Source: Vulcanimicrobiota bacterium (GTDB lineage: Bacteria > Vulcanimicrobiota > Vulcanimicrobiia > Vulcanimicrobiales > Vulcanimicrobiaceae). Taken from it: a stretch of 64,000 nucleotides of DNA. The stretch is taken from positions 248,001 to 312,000 of the forward strand of contig PMSI01000001.1 in the NCBI GenBank assembly GCA_003168375.1, read 5' to 3'. Shown here piece after piece: positions 41,547 through 50,853 of this stretch. Under the pieces are notes generated by a model, which saw only the letters and a list, made by a program, of their open reading frames with translations, ran no database searches and was not told the origin of the DNA. Position 1 is the first letter of the stretch; each line of letters opens with the position of its first letter. The translations under genes and the position numbers were made by a program.

Positions 41547-42467
41547 CTAGACGCTCGCTCCCGGAGTGATGGTGATTGGGCCGTCCGCTGTGGAGACCTC
41601 GAAATGCCCGCGGCCCGAACCGAGCCGGATGACGCTGCGCTGATCGTCGCTCTCCGTGATCGTGAACCCGGAGACGCGAACGCGCCCGTCGCCGGCGTGG
41701 GCGCTGACGATCGCATCGCTGTTGCCGGTGAACGAGAGGACGACGCGCCCCTCGCGCGTGGTCAGCGTACCGTCGACCGCGCGCACGTCGACGCCGACGA
41801 TGCGGCCGGAACTGCTGGTACCGTTGATCCGGTCGGCCCCGACGCGAGTGAGATAGATGCGTCCGTCGCGCGTGTTCGCGGCGATGTCGGAGCCCTGCAC
41901 GTCGACCATCGTAATCCGGCCGCGGCCGGTGCTGATGTCGACGTCGCCGCGGTGATCGCGCACCTTGATCGCACCGTCGGGGAGGTGGGCGAGCAGCTTC
42001 GTGCGCAGCCCGCTGACGTCGATGTCGCCCGCGCTGGCGAACTCGACCCGCGCCAGCGAGGGTACGGTGATGCGCAGCTCGTGCCGGAAGCTGCCGAGCA
42101 CGAAACGTTTGGGACTCGGCCCGGACGAGGAGACCCTCACGACGTCGAGCGACTGCTGCGCCGTCACCGGCACGACTTCGCCGGTGACGATTCCGGATCG
42201 CTGAAGCGACTCGTCGACGCGCACCGCTGCACCGCTGTCGGCCTGCAGCACGACGTCGACGTCGTGGACGTCGATCACGACGCGCGGGGCCAAGCCGGCC
42301 ACGAACGAACGATGGAGCCGGTCGGAAGCGTCGGCCCCGAGCTGGGGCGCCGAGAGCAGGCCGAGCGGCGGGTAGACCCTGCCGCCGGCGATCGCCTCGG
42401 TGGCGAGCCCGACGATGGCGAGCTCCGCGACGACCAAGGCGCCGATGAGGGTCGAGCGGGAAATCAT
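41547..42467 (-). CDS. DUF4097-type putative adhesin, exported
   Basis: 306 aa. Signal peptide (residues 7-27). The mature protein is a parallel beta structure with DUF4097-like repeats: VEFASAGDIDVSGLR, GAIKVRDHRGDVDISTGRGR, GRIYLTRVGADRINGTSSSG, GRVVLSFTGNSDAIVSAHAG. DUF4097 genes are commonly encoded next to ECF sigma/anti-sigma pairs, as here. Divergent from the sigma gene, so it may be part of its regulon. Confidence 0.85.
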   Translation of the reverse strand: MISRSTLIGALVVAELAIVGLATEAIAGGRVYPPLGLLSAPQLGADASDRLHRSFVAGLAPRVVIDVHDVDVVLQADSGAAVRVDESLQRSGIVTGEVVPVTAQQSLDVVRVSSSGPSPKRFVLGSFRHELRITVPSLARVEFASAGDIDVSGLRTKLLAHLPDGAIKVRDHRGDVDISTGRGRITMVDVQGSDIAANTRDGRIYLTRVGADRINGTSSSGRIVGVDVRAVDGTLTTREGRVVLSFTGNSDAIVSAHAGDGRVRVSGFTITESDDQRSVIRLGSGRGHFEVSTADGPITITPGASV

Positions 42468-42526
42468 ACCCCATGTACGACCCGCGGGCCGCAGGGTTTC
42501 GGACCCGGCCCTCCGCCTGCCGTGCC

Positions 42527-42550
42527 GCCGGCGGCGAAACCGCCGCCGGC
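42527..42550 (+). other. GC-rich hairpin just upstream of the sigma gene
   Basis: Perfect 10-bp stem GCCGGCGGCG/CGCCGCCGGC with an AAAC loop, ending 22 bases before the sigma-factor ATG. No T-run follows, so it is not a normal terminator. It could modulate translation of the sigma factor or be an operator for either divergent gene. Confidence 0.5.
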
Positions 42551-42572
42551 CTCAGACGTACATGAGGACAGC

Positions 42573-43139
42573 ATGCCAGCTGCGCTCGCGGTGGAACCGC
42601 CGGTAGCAGCGCCGGTCGTCGACGACCAGGCGCTGATTGCAGCTGTCCTCGCCGGGAGTTCCCAGGCGTTCGAGGAGATCGTCACCCGTTACCAGCGCGC
42701 GGTCTACAACCTCGCCGTCCGGACGCTCCGTGACTCCAACGAAGCCCAGGACGCCACCCAGGAGGCGTTCTTCAAGGCCTACCGGGCCCTCCACACGTTC
42801 CGGCCCGGCGCCAAGTTCTCGACCTGGATCTTCACGATCTGCTACCGGCTGTGCTGCGACAAGCTCTCGAAGCGCAAACGGATCTCCGGCGACGAGCTCC
42901 CCGACCGCGCGGACCCTTCCGCCGGCCCGGAGATGCTCGCCGAACGCAGCGACGAGGCTGTGCGGCTGCGCGCGGCGATCGACGCCCTCCCCGAGAAGTA
43001 TCGGACGGTCGTCACGCTGTACCATCTGCAGGGGAAGCAGTACGATGAGATTGCAACCGTGTTAAACCTTCCGCTCGGTACGGTGAAAACGCACCTGTTT
43101 CGAGCAAAGGAACAACTCCGGAAGGCACTGAGCCCATGA
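42573..43139 (+). CDS. ECF-type RNA polymerase sigma factor
   Basis: 188 aa sigma-70 family protein. Region 2: IVTRYQRAVYNLAVRTLRDS, EAQDATQEAFFKAYRALHTF and STWIFTICYRLCCDKLSKRK. Region 4: LPEKYRTVVTLYHLQGKQYD and IATVLNLPLGTVKTHLFRAK. SigW/RpoE-like. The stop overlaps the next start (ATGA), so it is coupled to a membrane protein likely to restrain it. Confidence 0.94.
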   Translation: MPAALAVEPPVAAPVVDDQALIAAVLAGSSQAFEEIVTRYQRAVYNLAVRTLRDSNEAQDATQEAFFKAYRALHTFRPGAKFSTWIFTICYRLCCDKLSKRKRISGDELPDRADPSAGPEMLAERSDEAVRLRAAIDALPEKYRTVVTLYHLQGKQYDEIATVLNLPLGTVKTHLFRAKEQLRKALSP

Positions 43140-43498
43140 CGCACGACGACGACTTCGCCGACCTCGACCGCATGCTCGCGGCGCTCCCGCTCGAGGAGCC
43201 GCCGGCCGCCTTGCGTTCGCGCATCCTGACCTCGACGGTCTACCGGCCTGCCCCCGCCGTTCACGCGTGGGAATTCTGGCTGGTCGGAACGGTCCTGGCG
43301 CTCGCGGCCTGGCTGTTATGGCTCGTGGCGACCGTCCCGCATGCCGGCGAGCGATTCGCCGACCTGACCGCGCGGCTCGTGGAGCAAGGCGGCCTGACCT
43401 CGCTGACCACCCTTCTGTGGCTCGCCGTCGGAATCTCCACGGCGTGGTGGATCTCGCAGCTGTCGTTCCCGACCGCACGGCGCGTCCGGAGCCGATGA
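43136..43498 (+). CDS. Two-helix membrane protein, candidate anti-sigma factor
   Basis: 120 aa. The N-terminal 40 residues (FADLDRMLAALPLEEPPAAL) resemble the cytoplasmic part of anti-sigma factors, but the zinc-binding HxxxCxxC is missing. Two transmembrane helices follow (about residues 45-66 and 88-108). Overlapping codons with both the sigma gene and the response regulator gene make it a bridge between two regulatory systems. Confidence 0.75.
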   Translation: MTHDDDFADLDRMLAALPLEEPPAALRSRILTSTVYRPAPAVHAWEFWLVGTVLALAAWLLWLVATVPHAGERFADLTARLVEQGGLTSLTTLLWLAVGISTAWWISQLSFPTARRVRSR

Positions 43499-44199
43499 CC
43501 TCGGGCGGCGCTTCGGCCCTGCCGGAGGAACGGCGCAAGTACAAGATCCTCCTGGTCGAGGATGACCCGCAAATCATCCGCGTGTTGAAGCTCGAGCTCG
43601 AGCACGAAGGCTACGAGGTCGACACCGCAGCCGACGGTTTGTCGGGGCTCGAGAAAGCGCTCAAGGAACCCGACCTCGTCGTGCTCGATCTCATGCTACC
43701 GAAGCTCGACGGGATGGAAGTCGCATCGCGCGTGCGCGCGAAGTCGCGCGTCCCGATCATCATGCTGACGGCGAAAGATCGCATCCCCGACCGCGTCGCC
43801 GGGCTCGACCGCGGCGCCGACGACTACGTCGTGAAGCCGTTCTCGATCGAAGAGCTGCTGGCGCGGATTCGCGCGCGTCTGCGCGATCGCGATCCGCAAG
43901 AGAACCTGCTCACCGTCAAGGACCTGGTGATGGACCGCGACCGGCACGAGGTCTCGCGGGGCGGCGCCCAGATCCACCTCACCGCGAAAGAATACGCGCT
44001 GCTCGAGTACTTGCTGTTGCACCGCAACAAGGTCCACTCACGTGACGAGCTGTTCAACGGCGTGTGGGGCAGCGATTTCCTCGGCGACTCGAACTTGATC
44101 GACGTCTACATCCGCTACCTGCGCGGTAAGATCGACGACTCGTTCGAGGACAAGCTCATCCAGACCGTGCGCGGCGTCGGGTACGCGCTCAAAGAATAA
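43495..44199 (+). CDS. OmpR-family response regulator
   Basis: 234 aa. Receiver domain with acidic pair (ILLVEDDPQIIRVL), phospho-Asp in LVVLDLMLPKLDGM and Lys in ADDYVVKPFSIEEL. The C-terminal winged helix has LTAKEYALLEYLLLHRNKVH and DVYIRYLRGKIDD. Its ATG overlaps the anti-sigma stop. Partner of the histidine kinase 31 bases downstream. Confidence 0.95.
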   Translation: MTSGGASALPEERRKYKILLVEDDPQIIRVLKLELEHEGYEVDTAADGLSGLEKALKEPDLVVLDLMLPKLDGMEVASRVRAKSRVPIIMLTAKDRIPDRVAGLDRGADDYVVKPFSIEELLARIRARLRDRDPQENLLTVKDLVMDRDRHEVSRGGAQIHLTAKEYALLEYLLLHRNKVHSRDELFNGVWGSDFLGDSNLIDVYIRYLRGKIDDSFEDKLIQTVRGVGYALKE

Positions 44200-44230
44200 G
44201 AACGCTGCGAGCCGCAGCCCGAGATCGTAC

Positions 44231-45661
44231 GTGAACTCGCTCCGCACGCGAATCGCGGTATTCTACGCCGTGCTGATCGTCGTCGTGATCGCGCTCGGCG
44301 CCGTCGCGATCGATTTCGCGCTGCGCTCGGTACTGATCGATCAGACGAAGCTCAACCTGGCCCAGACCGCCGAAGACTTCAAGAACAATGCGGTCGAGGC
44401 GACGACGTTCGGGTTCAGCGGGCAGGGGCCGCTGACGACAGTCCTCTCGAAACGAGACACGCTCGACCACTGGGCCGCCGGACACCAGTACATCCAGATC
44501 GACACGGTCCCCGGACAGGTGCTCGGCAAGAGCTCGAACCTGGGTGGGTTCACGATCCCGCCGTGGGCGCCGAACGGAAAGGACAGCGCGTACGAAGACG
44601 TGCACGTCGGCGGCGAGCGGCCCGCGACGATCCTCGTGCTGCACCGCGTGCTGTTCGATGCCGAGCAGCGACCGATCGCGATCATCCACGTCGGCGAACG
44701 GCTCGACATCGTCAACCAGCTCCTGTCGCGCGCGCGCACCATCCTGCTCGGCATCACGATCGCCGCGATGATCGTCATCGTGGTGGCGTCGTATTTCATC
44801 GCGAAGTCGGCGATCGATCCGATCGAGCGTCTGACCGGCGCGGTCGCCGAGATCGGCTCCGAGCGCCTCGACCGCCGGCTGCGCTGGAAGCGGCACGATG
44901 AGCTGGGCCGTCTCGCGAGCGCGTTCGACGCGATGCTCGACCGGCTGCAATCGGCCTTCGCGCGCGAACGGCAGTTCATCAGCGACGCCTCGCACGAGCT
45001 GCGTACGCCGCTGACCGTCATCAACGCGAACGCGCAGATGCTGCAGCGCTGGGGCGATCGCGATCCGGAACTGACGCGCACCTCGCTTGAGGCGATCGCC
45101 GAAGAGAGCGGCCGCCTCGCGGGGATGGTGTCGGGGATGCTCACGCTCGCGAAGGCCGAGGCCGGCGACGCGATCCCGAAGGAGCCGCTCGTCCTCGAGC
45201 GGCTGGTCGACGACGTCGTCGCGCACGCGCAGGAACGCGCGGCGGCGAAAGGTCTGACGCTGGCGGCGCACCACCCCAAGGGCGCGAGCACGATCGTGAT
45301 CGGCGACGCGGGGCTGCTGCGCCAACTGATCGGGAATCTGATCGACAACGCCCTGAAGTTCACCGAAGCCGGCCGCGTCGACGTCAGCGTCCGCCGTGAG
45401 GACGGGCAAGCCGTCGTCGAGGTGACCGACAGCGGGCCGGGGATCGACGGCGCGGCCGCCGACCGGTTGTTCGACCGGTTCTTTCGCGGCGACCCCTCGC
45501 ACGCCCGAACCGTCGAAGGAACAGGGCTCGGGCTTGCGATCGTGCGCAGCATCGCGCGCGTTCATGGTGGGACCGTCGCGGCGCAGGCGCGGCAGGAAGG
45601 GGGCTCGACCTTTTCGGTCAGCCTGCCCGCGGAGCCGGATTCCTTCACCGAGGGCTCATGA
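44231..45661 (+). CDS. Sensor histidine kinase
   Basis: 476 aa, GTG start. Two membrane helices (about residues 7-30 and 165-188) flank a 130-residue extracytoplasmic sensor. HAMP follows, then the H-box FISDASHELRTPLTVINANA, and the catalytic domain with N (LIGNLIDNALKFTEAG), G1 (VTDSGPGIDG) and G2 (EGTGLGLAIV) boxes. Architecture resembles ArlS/BaeS-type kinases. Phosphorylates the upstream OmpR-type regulator. Confidence 0.95.
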   Translation: MNSLRTRIAVFYAVLIVVVIALGAVAIDFALRSVLIDQTKLNLAQTAEDFKNNAVEATTFGFSGQGPLTTVLSKRDTLDHWAAGHQYIQIDTVPGQVLGKSSNLGGFTIPPWAPNGKDSAYEDVHVGGERPATILVLHRVLFDAEQRPIAIIHVGERLDIVNQLLSRARTILLGITIAAMIVIVVASYFIAKSAIDPIERLTGAVAEIGSERLDRRLRWKRHDELGRLASAFDAMLDRLQSAFARERQFISDASHELRTPLTVINANAQMLQRWGDRDPELTRTSLEAIAEESGRLAGMVSGMLTLAKAEAGDAIPKEPLVLERLVDDVVAHAQERAAAKGLTLAAHHPKGASTIVIGDAGLLRQLIGNLIDNALKFTEAGRVDVSVRREDGQAVVEVTDSGPGIDGAAADRLFDRFFRGDPSHARTVEGTGLGLAIVRSIARVHGGTVAAQARQEGGSTFSVSLPAEPDSFTEGS

Positions 45662-45692
45662 CGCGGCTCAGAGGCGGGCGTACGATGGCTAG

Positions 45693-46790
45693 GTGGACGT
45701 CCTCCGGTTCCTAGCCCCGCGGTGGATAGCCGCGGGGCTCGGCCTGTTGCTCACCGCTCTCGCTCAAGCCCCGACCCCGGCGGTCGCGGGGTCGTCTTCG
45801 GTCGATGCCGGCGACCAGGTCGTGGTCAACGTCACCGTCCGCGGCAGGGGCAACGACGTCGCGGTCCGCGTCTGGGACCGCCCGAGCGTCCAGGTCGACT
45901 ACGCCGAGGAAGGCGCCCCGGCGCTCGAGCGCCACGTCGTCGCGTTCGGGACGGGCCGCTTCCCGCTGGTCCAGCAGATCCCACCGCAGCTCTTCGGCAT
46001 GCCCGCCGGCGGAGGCGGCGCGCTGCCGCCTGAGGAGTTCCCGTTCGCCGGCTTTCGGCCCGGGCCGCACGACGTCGTGAGCATCGCCGCCCCCGAGGGA
46101 TCGCATCTCGTGATCACCGTGCCGGCGACGACCGGGATCCTCGAGCTGCGGGTCGGCGGCGGACAGACGACCATCGAAGGCTACCGCGGCGCCAACCTGT
46201 TCGTCGTGCAGAACCAGGGACGCGTGCAGTTGACCGGTGCGACGACGACCGCGTTCGTGCAGATGAACTACGGCGCGTTCTACGCCGCCGACGGGACGTT
46301 CGACCGCATCCGCCTGCGCGGCATCGCGGCGCACGACGTGTTCGAACGCTGCCGCAGCAAGCAGATCGAGGCGACGAGCATCGCCGGCTCGATCGTGTAC
46401 GACGGCGGCGCGTTTGATCCGGGCCTGGCGCGCTTCGAGTCCCAGACCGGCAACATCGCGCTCGGCGTCACGTCGCCCGCGCAGCTGACGGGGCGCTCGG
46501 CCGAGGGCCATGTGCTCACGCTCTTCGATCAGCGCGGGACGGTGAACGTCGTTCAGCACGGTGAGGGTGAAGCGGTCGCGACGGTCGGTAGCGGCGGCGC
46601 GCTGGTGAACGCGATCAGCGGCCGCGGCAACGTCTACTTCTACGACGGCACGCTGCTGAGCCGGCGACCCGTGACGCCGGAATGGCGCCAGCTGCATCTG
46701 CTGTTCAACACGCACCGCAAGAACGCGACCGTTGCCGCGCCGCGGCCCGACCGGGCGCCGCGCCGCGGCCCCGGCGCGCTCCGCCCCTAG
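45693..46790 (+). CDS. Exported beta-rich protein (DUF4097-like)
   Basis: 365 aa from a GTG. A signal peptide (residues 8-33) is followed by beta-repeat sequence such as RGRGNDVAVRVWDRPSVQVD, ILELRVGGGQTTIEGYRGAN and LVNAISGRGNVYFYDGTLLS. It lies 31 bases after the histidine kinase gene, so it probably belongs to the same transcript. A similar protein is encoded divergently before the sigma gene, so two exported proteins flank the regulatory operon. Confidence 0.75.
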   Translation: MDVLRFLAPRWIAAGLGLLLTALAQAPTPAVAGSSSVDAGDQVVVNVTVRGRGNDVAVRVWDRPSVQVDYAEEGAPALERHVVAFGTGRFPLVQQIPPQLFGMPAGGGGALPPEEFPFAGFRPGPHDVVSIAAPEGSHLVITVPATTGILELRVGGGQTTIEGYRGANLFVVQNQGRVQLTGATTTAFVQMNYGAFYAADGTFDRIRLRGIAAHDVFERCRSKQIEATSIAGSIVYDGGAFDPGLARFESQTGNIALGVTSPAQLTGRSAEGHVLTLFDQRGTVNVVQHGEGEAVATVGSGGALVNAISGRGNVYFYDGTLLSRRPVTPEWRQLHLLFNTHRKNATVAAPRPDRAPRRGPGALRP

Positions 46791-46796
46791 CCTTCG

Positions 46797-47222
46797 TTAC
46801 AGCAGAAACTTGCGGAGCAGCGCGACGTCGAGCTTGAACGTGTGCTGCGGGATCACCGCTTCGACGACGTAGCCGCACGCCGTAAAGAACCGCTGCGCGG
46901 CCTGATCGTGGAATACCGGCACGGTCACCTTGTGACAGTTGTAGTAGTTCGAGAGCTCCTCCGCGCGCGAGACGAGGAGCCGCCCGACGCCGCGCCGGCG
47001 CTGCGAAGGGACGACGTAGAGCGCATCGACGTGCCCCAGCGAAGCGGCGATGCGCAGCCGCAGCACGCCGACCAGCTCGCCGTCATCGCGCGCGATCACG
47101 TCGTGCTGCTGCTCGTGCCACACGACGCGGAAGTTCCATAGCTCGGTCCGCCAGTCGCGGTCGTGCACCTTCCAGAACGCGTCGGTCTCGCCGGGCTTCG
47201 CCGTCTCGATCTCAAGCGACAT
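46797..47222 (-). CDS. GNAT-family acetyltransferase
   Basis: 141 aa. Acetyl-CoA motif LYVVPSQRRRGVGRLLVSRA with VPVFHDQAAQRFFTACGYVV. The ATG at 47220-47222 overlaps the upstream hydrolase gene by 11 bases; an earlier start would overlap more. Substrate unknown. Confidence 0.87.
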   Translation of the reverse strand: MSLEIETAKPGETDAFWKVHDRDWRTELWNFRVVWHEQQHDVIARDDGELVGVLRLRIAASLGHVDALYVVPSQRRRGVGRLLVSRAEELSNYYNCHKVTVPVFHDQAAQRFFTACGYVVEAVIPQHTFKLDVALLRKFLL

Positions 47223-47988
47223 CGTACGTCCAGCCGTCATATGCGGCGAGCGTCTTGATCCCGGTCGCGTCCTCGAGCTCGTACGCCAAACGCTTCGGAT
47301 CGCGTTCCAGCATGCGCGTGCTGAAGTGCGACATGATGGCGACGGCTGGGCGAATCCCTTCGATCAGCGCACGCGCGTCGTCGTACGTCAGGTGGTCGAC
47401 GTCCATCGAATCGCGGTAGCGCAGCACGTTGAGCACCAGCACGTCGGGCGCTTGCGTCCGGTAGTCCTCGACGATCGCGTCGAAGTAGCGCGTGCACGGC
47501 AGGTATGACACGCGCGCGGCCGGGGTGCGGAAGTGGAGTCCGTACGTCTCCACCGGGTGCTGCAGGCGCAGCGACGCGCGCAGCTCGACGTCGCCGATCG
47601 CGAACGGGCCACCGTTCGCTTCGACGATCCACTCGCGCGGCACGAACCGGCGCGCGTACGGCAGCACGACCGGCTCCTGGCCCTCGTCGAGCGCGTCGCG
47701 CGGGGCGCACAGCGCGCCACGCGGGCGCCAGCCGCCCTGACACATCGCCTCGATCATCGCGTTGACGTCGCCGGAGTGGTCGAGGTGCTTGTGCGAGAGC
47801 ACGATCGCGTCGAGCGACGCCGGGTCACACGTTGGAAGCTGCGCAAGCGCGCGGACGAGCGCGCCGGGGCCGGGATCGACGTGGATGTTCGTCCCGTCAG
47901 TCTGCAGCCAGAAGCCGGCCGAGGAGCGGATCTGCTTGGCGACGACCCAGCGGGCGCCACCGGTGCCGAGGAAACGCAGCGTTACCAC
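47212..47988 (-). CDS. MBL-fold metallo-hydrolase
   Basis: 258 aa from a GTG at the fold start (VTLRFLGTGGARWV). The metal motif is LSHKHLDHSGD (HxHxDH with Lys/Leu between), preceded by IHVDPGPGALVRAL; later His in IMSHFSTRM. RNase Z/PhnP-like, phosphodiesterase-type fold; substrate unknown. The frame runs further upstream, but that sequence is not fold-like. Confidence 0.87.
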   Translation of the reverse strand: MVTLRFLGTGGARWVVAKQIRSSAGFWLQTDGTNIHVDPGPGALVRALAQLPTCDPASLDAIVLSHKHLDHSGDVNAMIEAMCQGGWRPRGALCAPRDALDEGQEPVVLPYARRFVPREWIVEANGGPFAIGDVELRASLRLQHPVETYGLHFRTPAARVSYLPCTRYFDAIVEDYRTQAPDVLVLNVLRYRDSMDVDHLTYDDARALIEGIRPAVAIMSHFSTRMLERDPKRLAYELEDATGIKTLAAYDGWTYDVA

Positions 47989-48099
47989 GAGCCCGGCGTT
48001 CGCAGGGCTGCGAAGGCTCACCCTGGTCTCCGTCGGCGATCGCCGGCAGGGAAGGCGCACGGTCGTCGATATTTAAGGTTCGCCTAATTTTCTTGTTAG

Positions 48100-48300
48100 G
48101 AACTCCTTTTCCCGACCCGCTCGCTCGTCCCGGCCGTCGCCGCCGCCGTCGCATTGGCGGGGTGGTCTGCTTGCTCCGCGCCCGTCCGAGGCGATCCCGG
48201 TCTTCGCGCGCCGGTACGACCTCTCGTGCCAGGCGTGCCATACGGCGATCCCGCACCTGAGCGCATTCGGCGAGGCGTTTCGGGCGCGCGCGGCCGGCGA
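48100..48300 (+). pseudogene. Decayed c-type cytochrome gene
   Basis: A signal-peptide-like stretch (RSLVPAVAAAVALAGWSACS) in one frame is followed, one base shifted, by EAIPVFARRYDLSCQACHTA and IPHLSAFGEAFRA. The CxxCH heme site is at 48227-48241. This is the familiar N-terminus of an exported multiheme or monoheme cytochrome family (IPxFARRYxxSCxxCHxxxPxLNxFGExF). No start codon precedes it (TAG at 48097-48099) and the rest of the gene is absent. The remaining bases of 47989-48384 hold no other gene. Confidence 0.65.
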
Positions 48301-48384
48301 ACCATGTAAGTCCCTGGTAAGTCTCGCGCGCGATACTGGCCCCCGGTCTCCTCTCATGCTCGGGGTTGGCGGAAGGAGTGTCCC

Positions 48385-50853
48385 GTGCTCGGTCTCTCGG
48401 CGGGCATACCGTTTTCGGAGCCCGTCACCGTCCCGTTCGTCGGTAACTGCGCCCTCGTCGACGCCCTGGTGCTGCCGGCGCGCGGCACGACGCTCGTTCT
48501 GGGCGAGCCGGGCGCGGGCAAATCGCGACTGCTGGCGGAAGCACGCCGGCAGCGGCAATTCCGCGGCACGGACGTATTCTGCGTCACATGCTTGCCTGCC
48601 GCCGCGCAGGTGCCTTTCGACGCGCTCGTCACGCTGACGAAGAGCCTGCACGCGCGGGGCCGGCTCTCGCTGCGCGCGCAGCGCGCAGTGACGGCAACGA
48701 GCGAGTCGCGCAGGCTGCAGCACGTGTGCGAAGCCATCGAGCACGCCGCGAGCATCGCGCCGCTCTCGGTCCAAATCGACGATCTGCACTGGGCCGATCC
48801 GCACACGCTCCAGGCTCTGCACTATTGCATCGACCGCCTGCGCGATCTGCCGCTGGCGTGGAACCTCACCGCGCGGCCGGGGCACGCTCCGAGCGATGAG
48901 CTCGGCACCGCGCTCGCGCGCGCACAGCGGGCCGGCGTCGTCGAGCTCGACGGATTGAGCGCAAACGACGCCGCCGTGCTCGCGCGTGCGCTCGATCCCG
49001 AGCGCTCGTTCGACGACGCGGCGCTGGCTCGGCTGTACCAGCGCAGTGGCGGCAACCCGCTCTACCTCGAGCTGCTCGTGCGGGAGCCCGACGAGGCGAC
49101 CGCGCCGAGCTTGCGCCGCGCGCTCGCCGAGCGTCTTCGCGCGCTCTCGCCCGACGCGCTCGCGTTTGCCGGGTCGATCGCGCGGCAGGGCGGTCCGCTC
49201 GACGCCGCTGCGCTCGGCGCGCTCGCGCGTCTCTCACCGTCGCGCACGGCGACGGCGCTCGCGGCGCTGATCGAAAGCCGCGTCCTGCGCCGCAGCGGCG
49301 CGGGCTTTCTCTTTCGGCACGGTGTGCTGCGCGACGCATGTCACGAAGCGTCCGCCGAAATGGCGGCCGGCGAGCACGACGGCGCGCACGCCGGTTCCGC
49401 GCCCGCGGGTGACGACGGCTGGGAGATGCAGGTGCAGACCGCCGCGGCGCTGTGGGACGACACGCCGGACCACGACGACATGTTGCCGCTGCTCGAGCGC
49501 GTCGCCGCGGAGCCGTGCGCGCAGTCGTCGGCGCTCTTGCCGCAGGTGTTGTTCATGCTCGGCGCGTCGTACGAAGCGGCCGGCGAGCTGCAGCGCGCGC
49601 GCGACGCGCTCGAGCGCGCGCTCGCGCTGTGCGGCGCCGACCCGGACAAGCCGCTGGCCGTCCGGCTGCGTGCGCGCCGCGCCTGCGTCGAGGGGCGGTT
49701 GGGAAATCCGCATGAAGGTCTGGCGATGCTCGAGCCGGTCGCCGAGCGTGCCGCGGCGCGCGGTTTGCAGGCCGAGGCGGCACGGTGCTGCGCCGATCTG
49801 TGCACGCTCTCCGAGATGATCGCCGACGCGGCGCGCTACGAGCGCTGGTGCCGCTTCGGTCTGGAGGCCGCCGGTTCGGCAGCGGGGAGCGCGAAGGCCG
49901 AGCTGCTCGCCAACCTCGCACGCGTCGCACTGGGGAAAGGGCAACTGCGCGAAGCGCTCGCACTCGCCGGCGCGGCGACCGGCACTGCGAGCGAGCGGAC
50001 GCCGGCGGAGCAACGCGCTCGCGCGCTGTCGCTGCAAGCGCAAGTGAACGGGATGCTCGGCGACTTCACCGCGGCGAATGCACAGGCCGACGAGGCGTTG
50101 CGGCTCGCGCCGAGTGCGGGGGCGCGCGCTGCGGCCGCGCTCGCGAGCGGCATCGTGAGCGAATTGAACGCCGATCCGAAGACGGCGCTTGCCGCGTACG
50201 CGAAGGCGGCGGGCGACGGCGGTCGCGACGCCCATCGTGACGCCGTCGAGATCGGCGCACTCGCCGGGATCGTTCGCTGCGCGTGCGAGCTGGGTCTGCG
50301 CGGGCAGGCCCATGAGGCGCTCGAGCGGTTGCGCGGGACGAGCCGGCTGGGCCGGACGCTGGCGCGCCGCGCGCTGCACGAAGCGGAGGGTTTCGTCGCG
50401 CTGCTCGACGGCGACGCCGCGCGCGGCTCCGAGGAACTCGTGCGCGCGACCGAGCTCGACCCGGAGCCGTTCTGGCGCGCGCGCCTGCTGCTGCGCGTCG
50501 CCGCGGCACGCAAGGACCGCAAGCTGTTTCTCAGCGTGATCGAAAGCTTCGATGGGATGGACGCGCTCCACGCGGCCGACCTCGCGCGGGCGGCGGCGCG
50601 CGCGCACGGCTTGCGCCCGGGGCGCAAACGCGAGCCGCGCAGCGCGCTGAGCGCGCGCGAGGGCTCCGTCGCGCTGCTCGTCGCGAGCGGGATGACGAAC
50701 GGCGAGATCGGCGCGCTGCTTCACATCACCGCACGCACCGTCGAGTACCACGTCGGCAACATCCTGACGAAGTGCGGTCTGCGCTCGCGCGTCGAGGTCG
50801 CGACGCGCGTCGCCGCCGGTCAGCTCGACGTCGGCGGCCGCAGCGAGGGCTGA
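48385..50853 (+). CDS. Large ATP-binding LuxR-family regulator (LAL/MalT-like)
   Basis: 822 aa, GTG start with GGAAGGAG upstream. Walker A GEPGAGKS (residues 40-47) and Walker B-like LSVQIDDLHWADPHTLQALH define an AAA/STAND-type ATPase. The middle is TPR-like helical repeats. The C-terminus is a LuxR helix-turn-helix (LSAREGSVALLVASGMTNGE, then TARTVEYHVGNILTKCGLRS). It points toward the injection-system operon and overlaps its last gene by 34 bases tail to tail; it may control that operon, which is inference. Confidence 0.9.
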   Translation: MLGLSAGIPFSEPVTVPFVGNCALVDALVLPARGTTLVLGEPGAGKSRLLAEARRQRQFRGTDVFCVTCLPAAAQVPFDALVTLTKSLHARGRLSLRAQRAVTATSESRRLQHVCEAIEHAASIAPLSVQIDDLHWADPHTLQALHYCIDRLRDLPLAWNLTARPGHAPSDELGTALARAQRAGVVELDGLSANDAAVLARALDPERSFDDAALARLYQRSGGNPLYLELLVREPDEATAPSLRRALAERLRALSPDALAFAGSIARQGGPLDAAALGALARLSPSRTATALAALIESRVLRRSGAGFLFRHGVLRDACHEASAEMAAGEHDGAHAGSAPAGDDGWEMQVQTAAALWDDTPDHDDMLPLLERVAAEPCAQSSALLPQVLFMLGASYEAAGELQRARDALERALALCGADPDKPLAVRLRARRACVEGRLGNPHEGLAMLEPVAERAAARGLQAEAARCCADLCTLSEMIADAARYERWCRFGLEAAGSAAGSAKAELLANLARVALGKGQLREALALAGAATGTASERTPAEQRARALSLQAQVNGMLGDFTAANAQADEALRLAPSAGARAAAALASGIVSELNADPKTALAAYAKAAGDGGRDAHRDAVEIGALAGIVRCACELGLRGQAHEALERLRGTSRLGRTLARRALHEAEGFVALLDGDAARGSEELVRATELDPEPFWRARLLLRVAAARKDRKLFLSVIESFDGMDALHAADLARAAARAHGLRPGRKREPRSALSAREGSVALLVASGMTNGEIGALLHITARTVEYHVGNILTKCGLRSRVEVATRVAAGQLDVGGRSEG

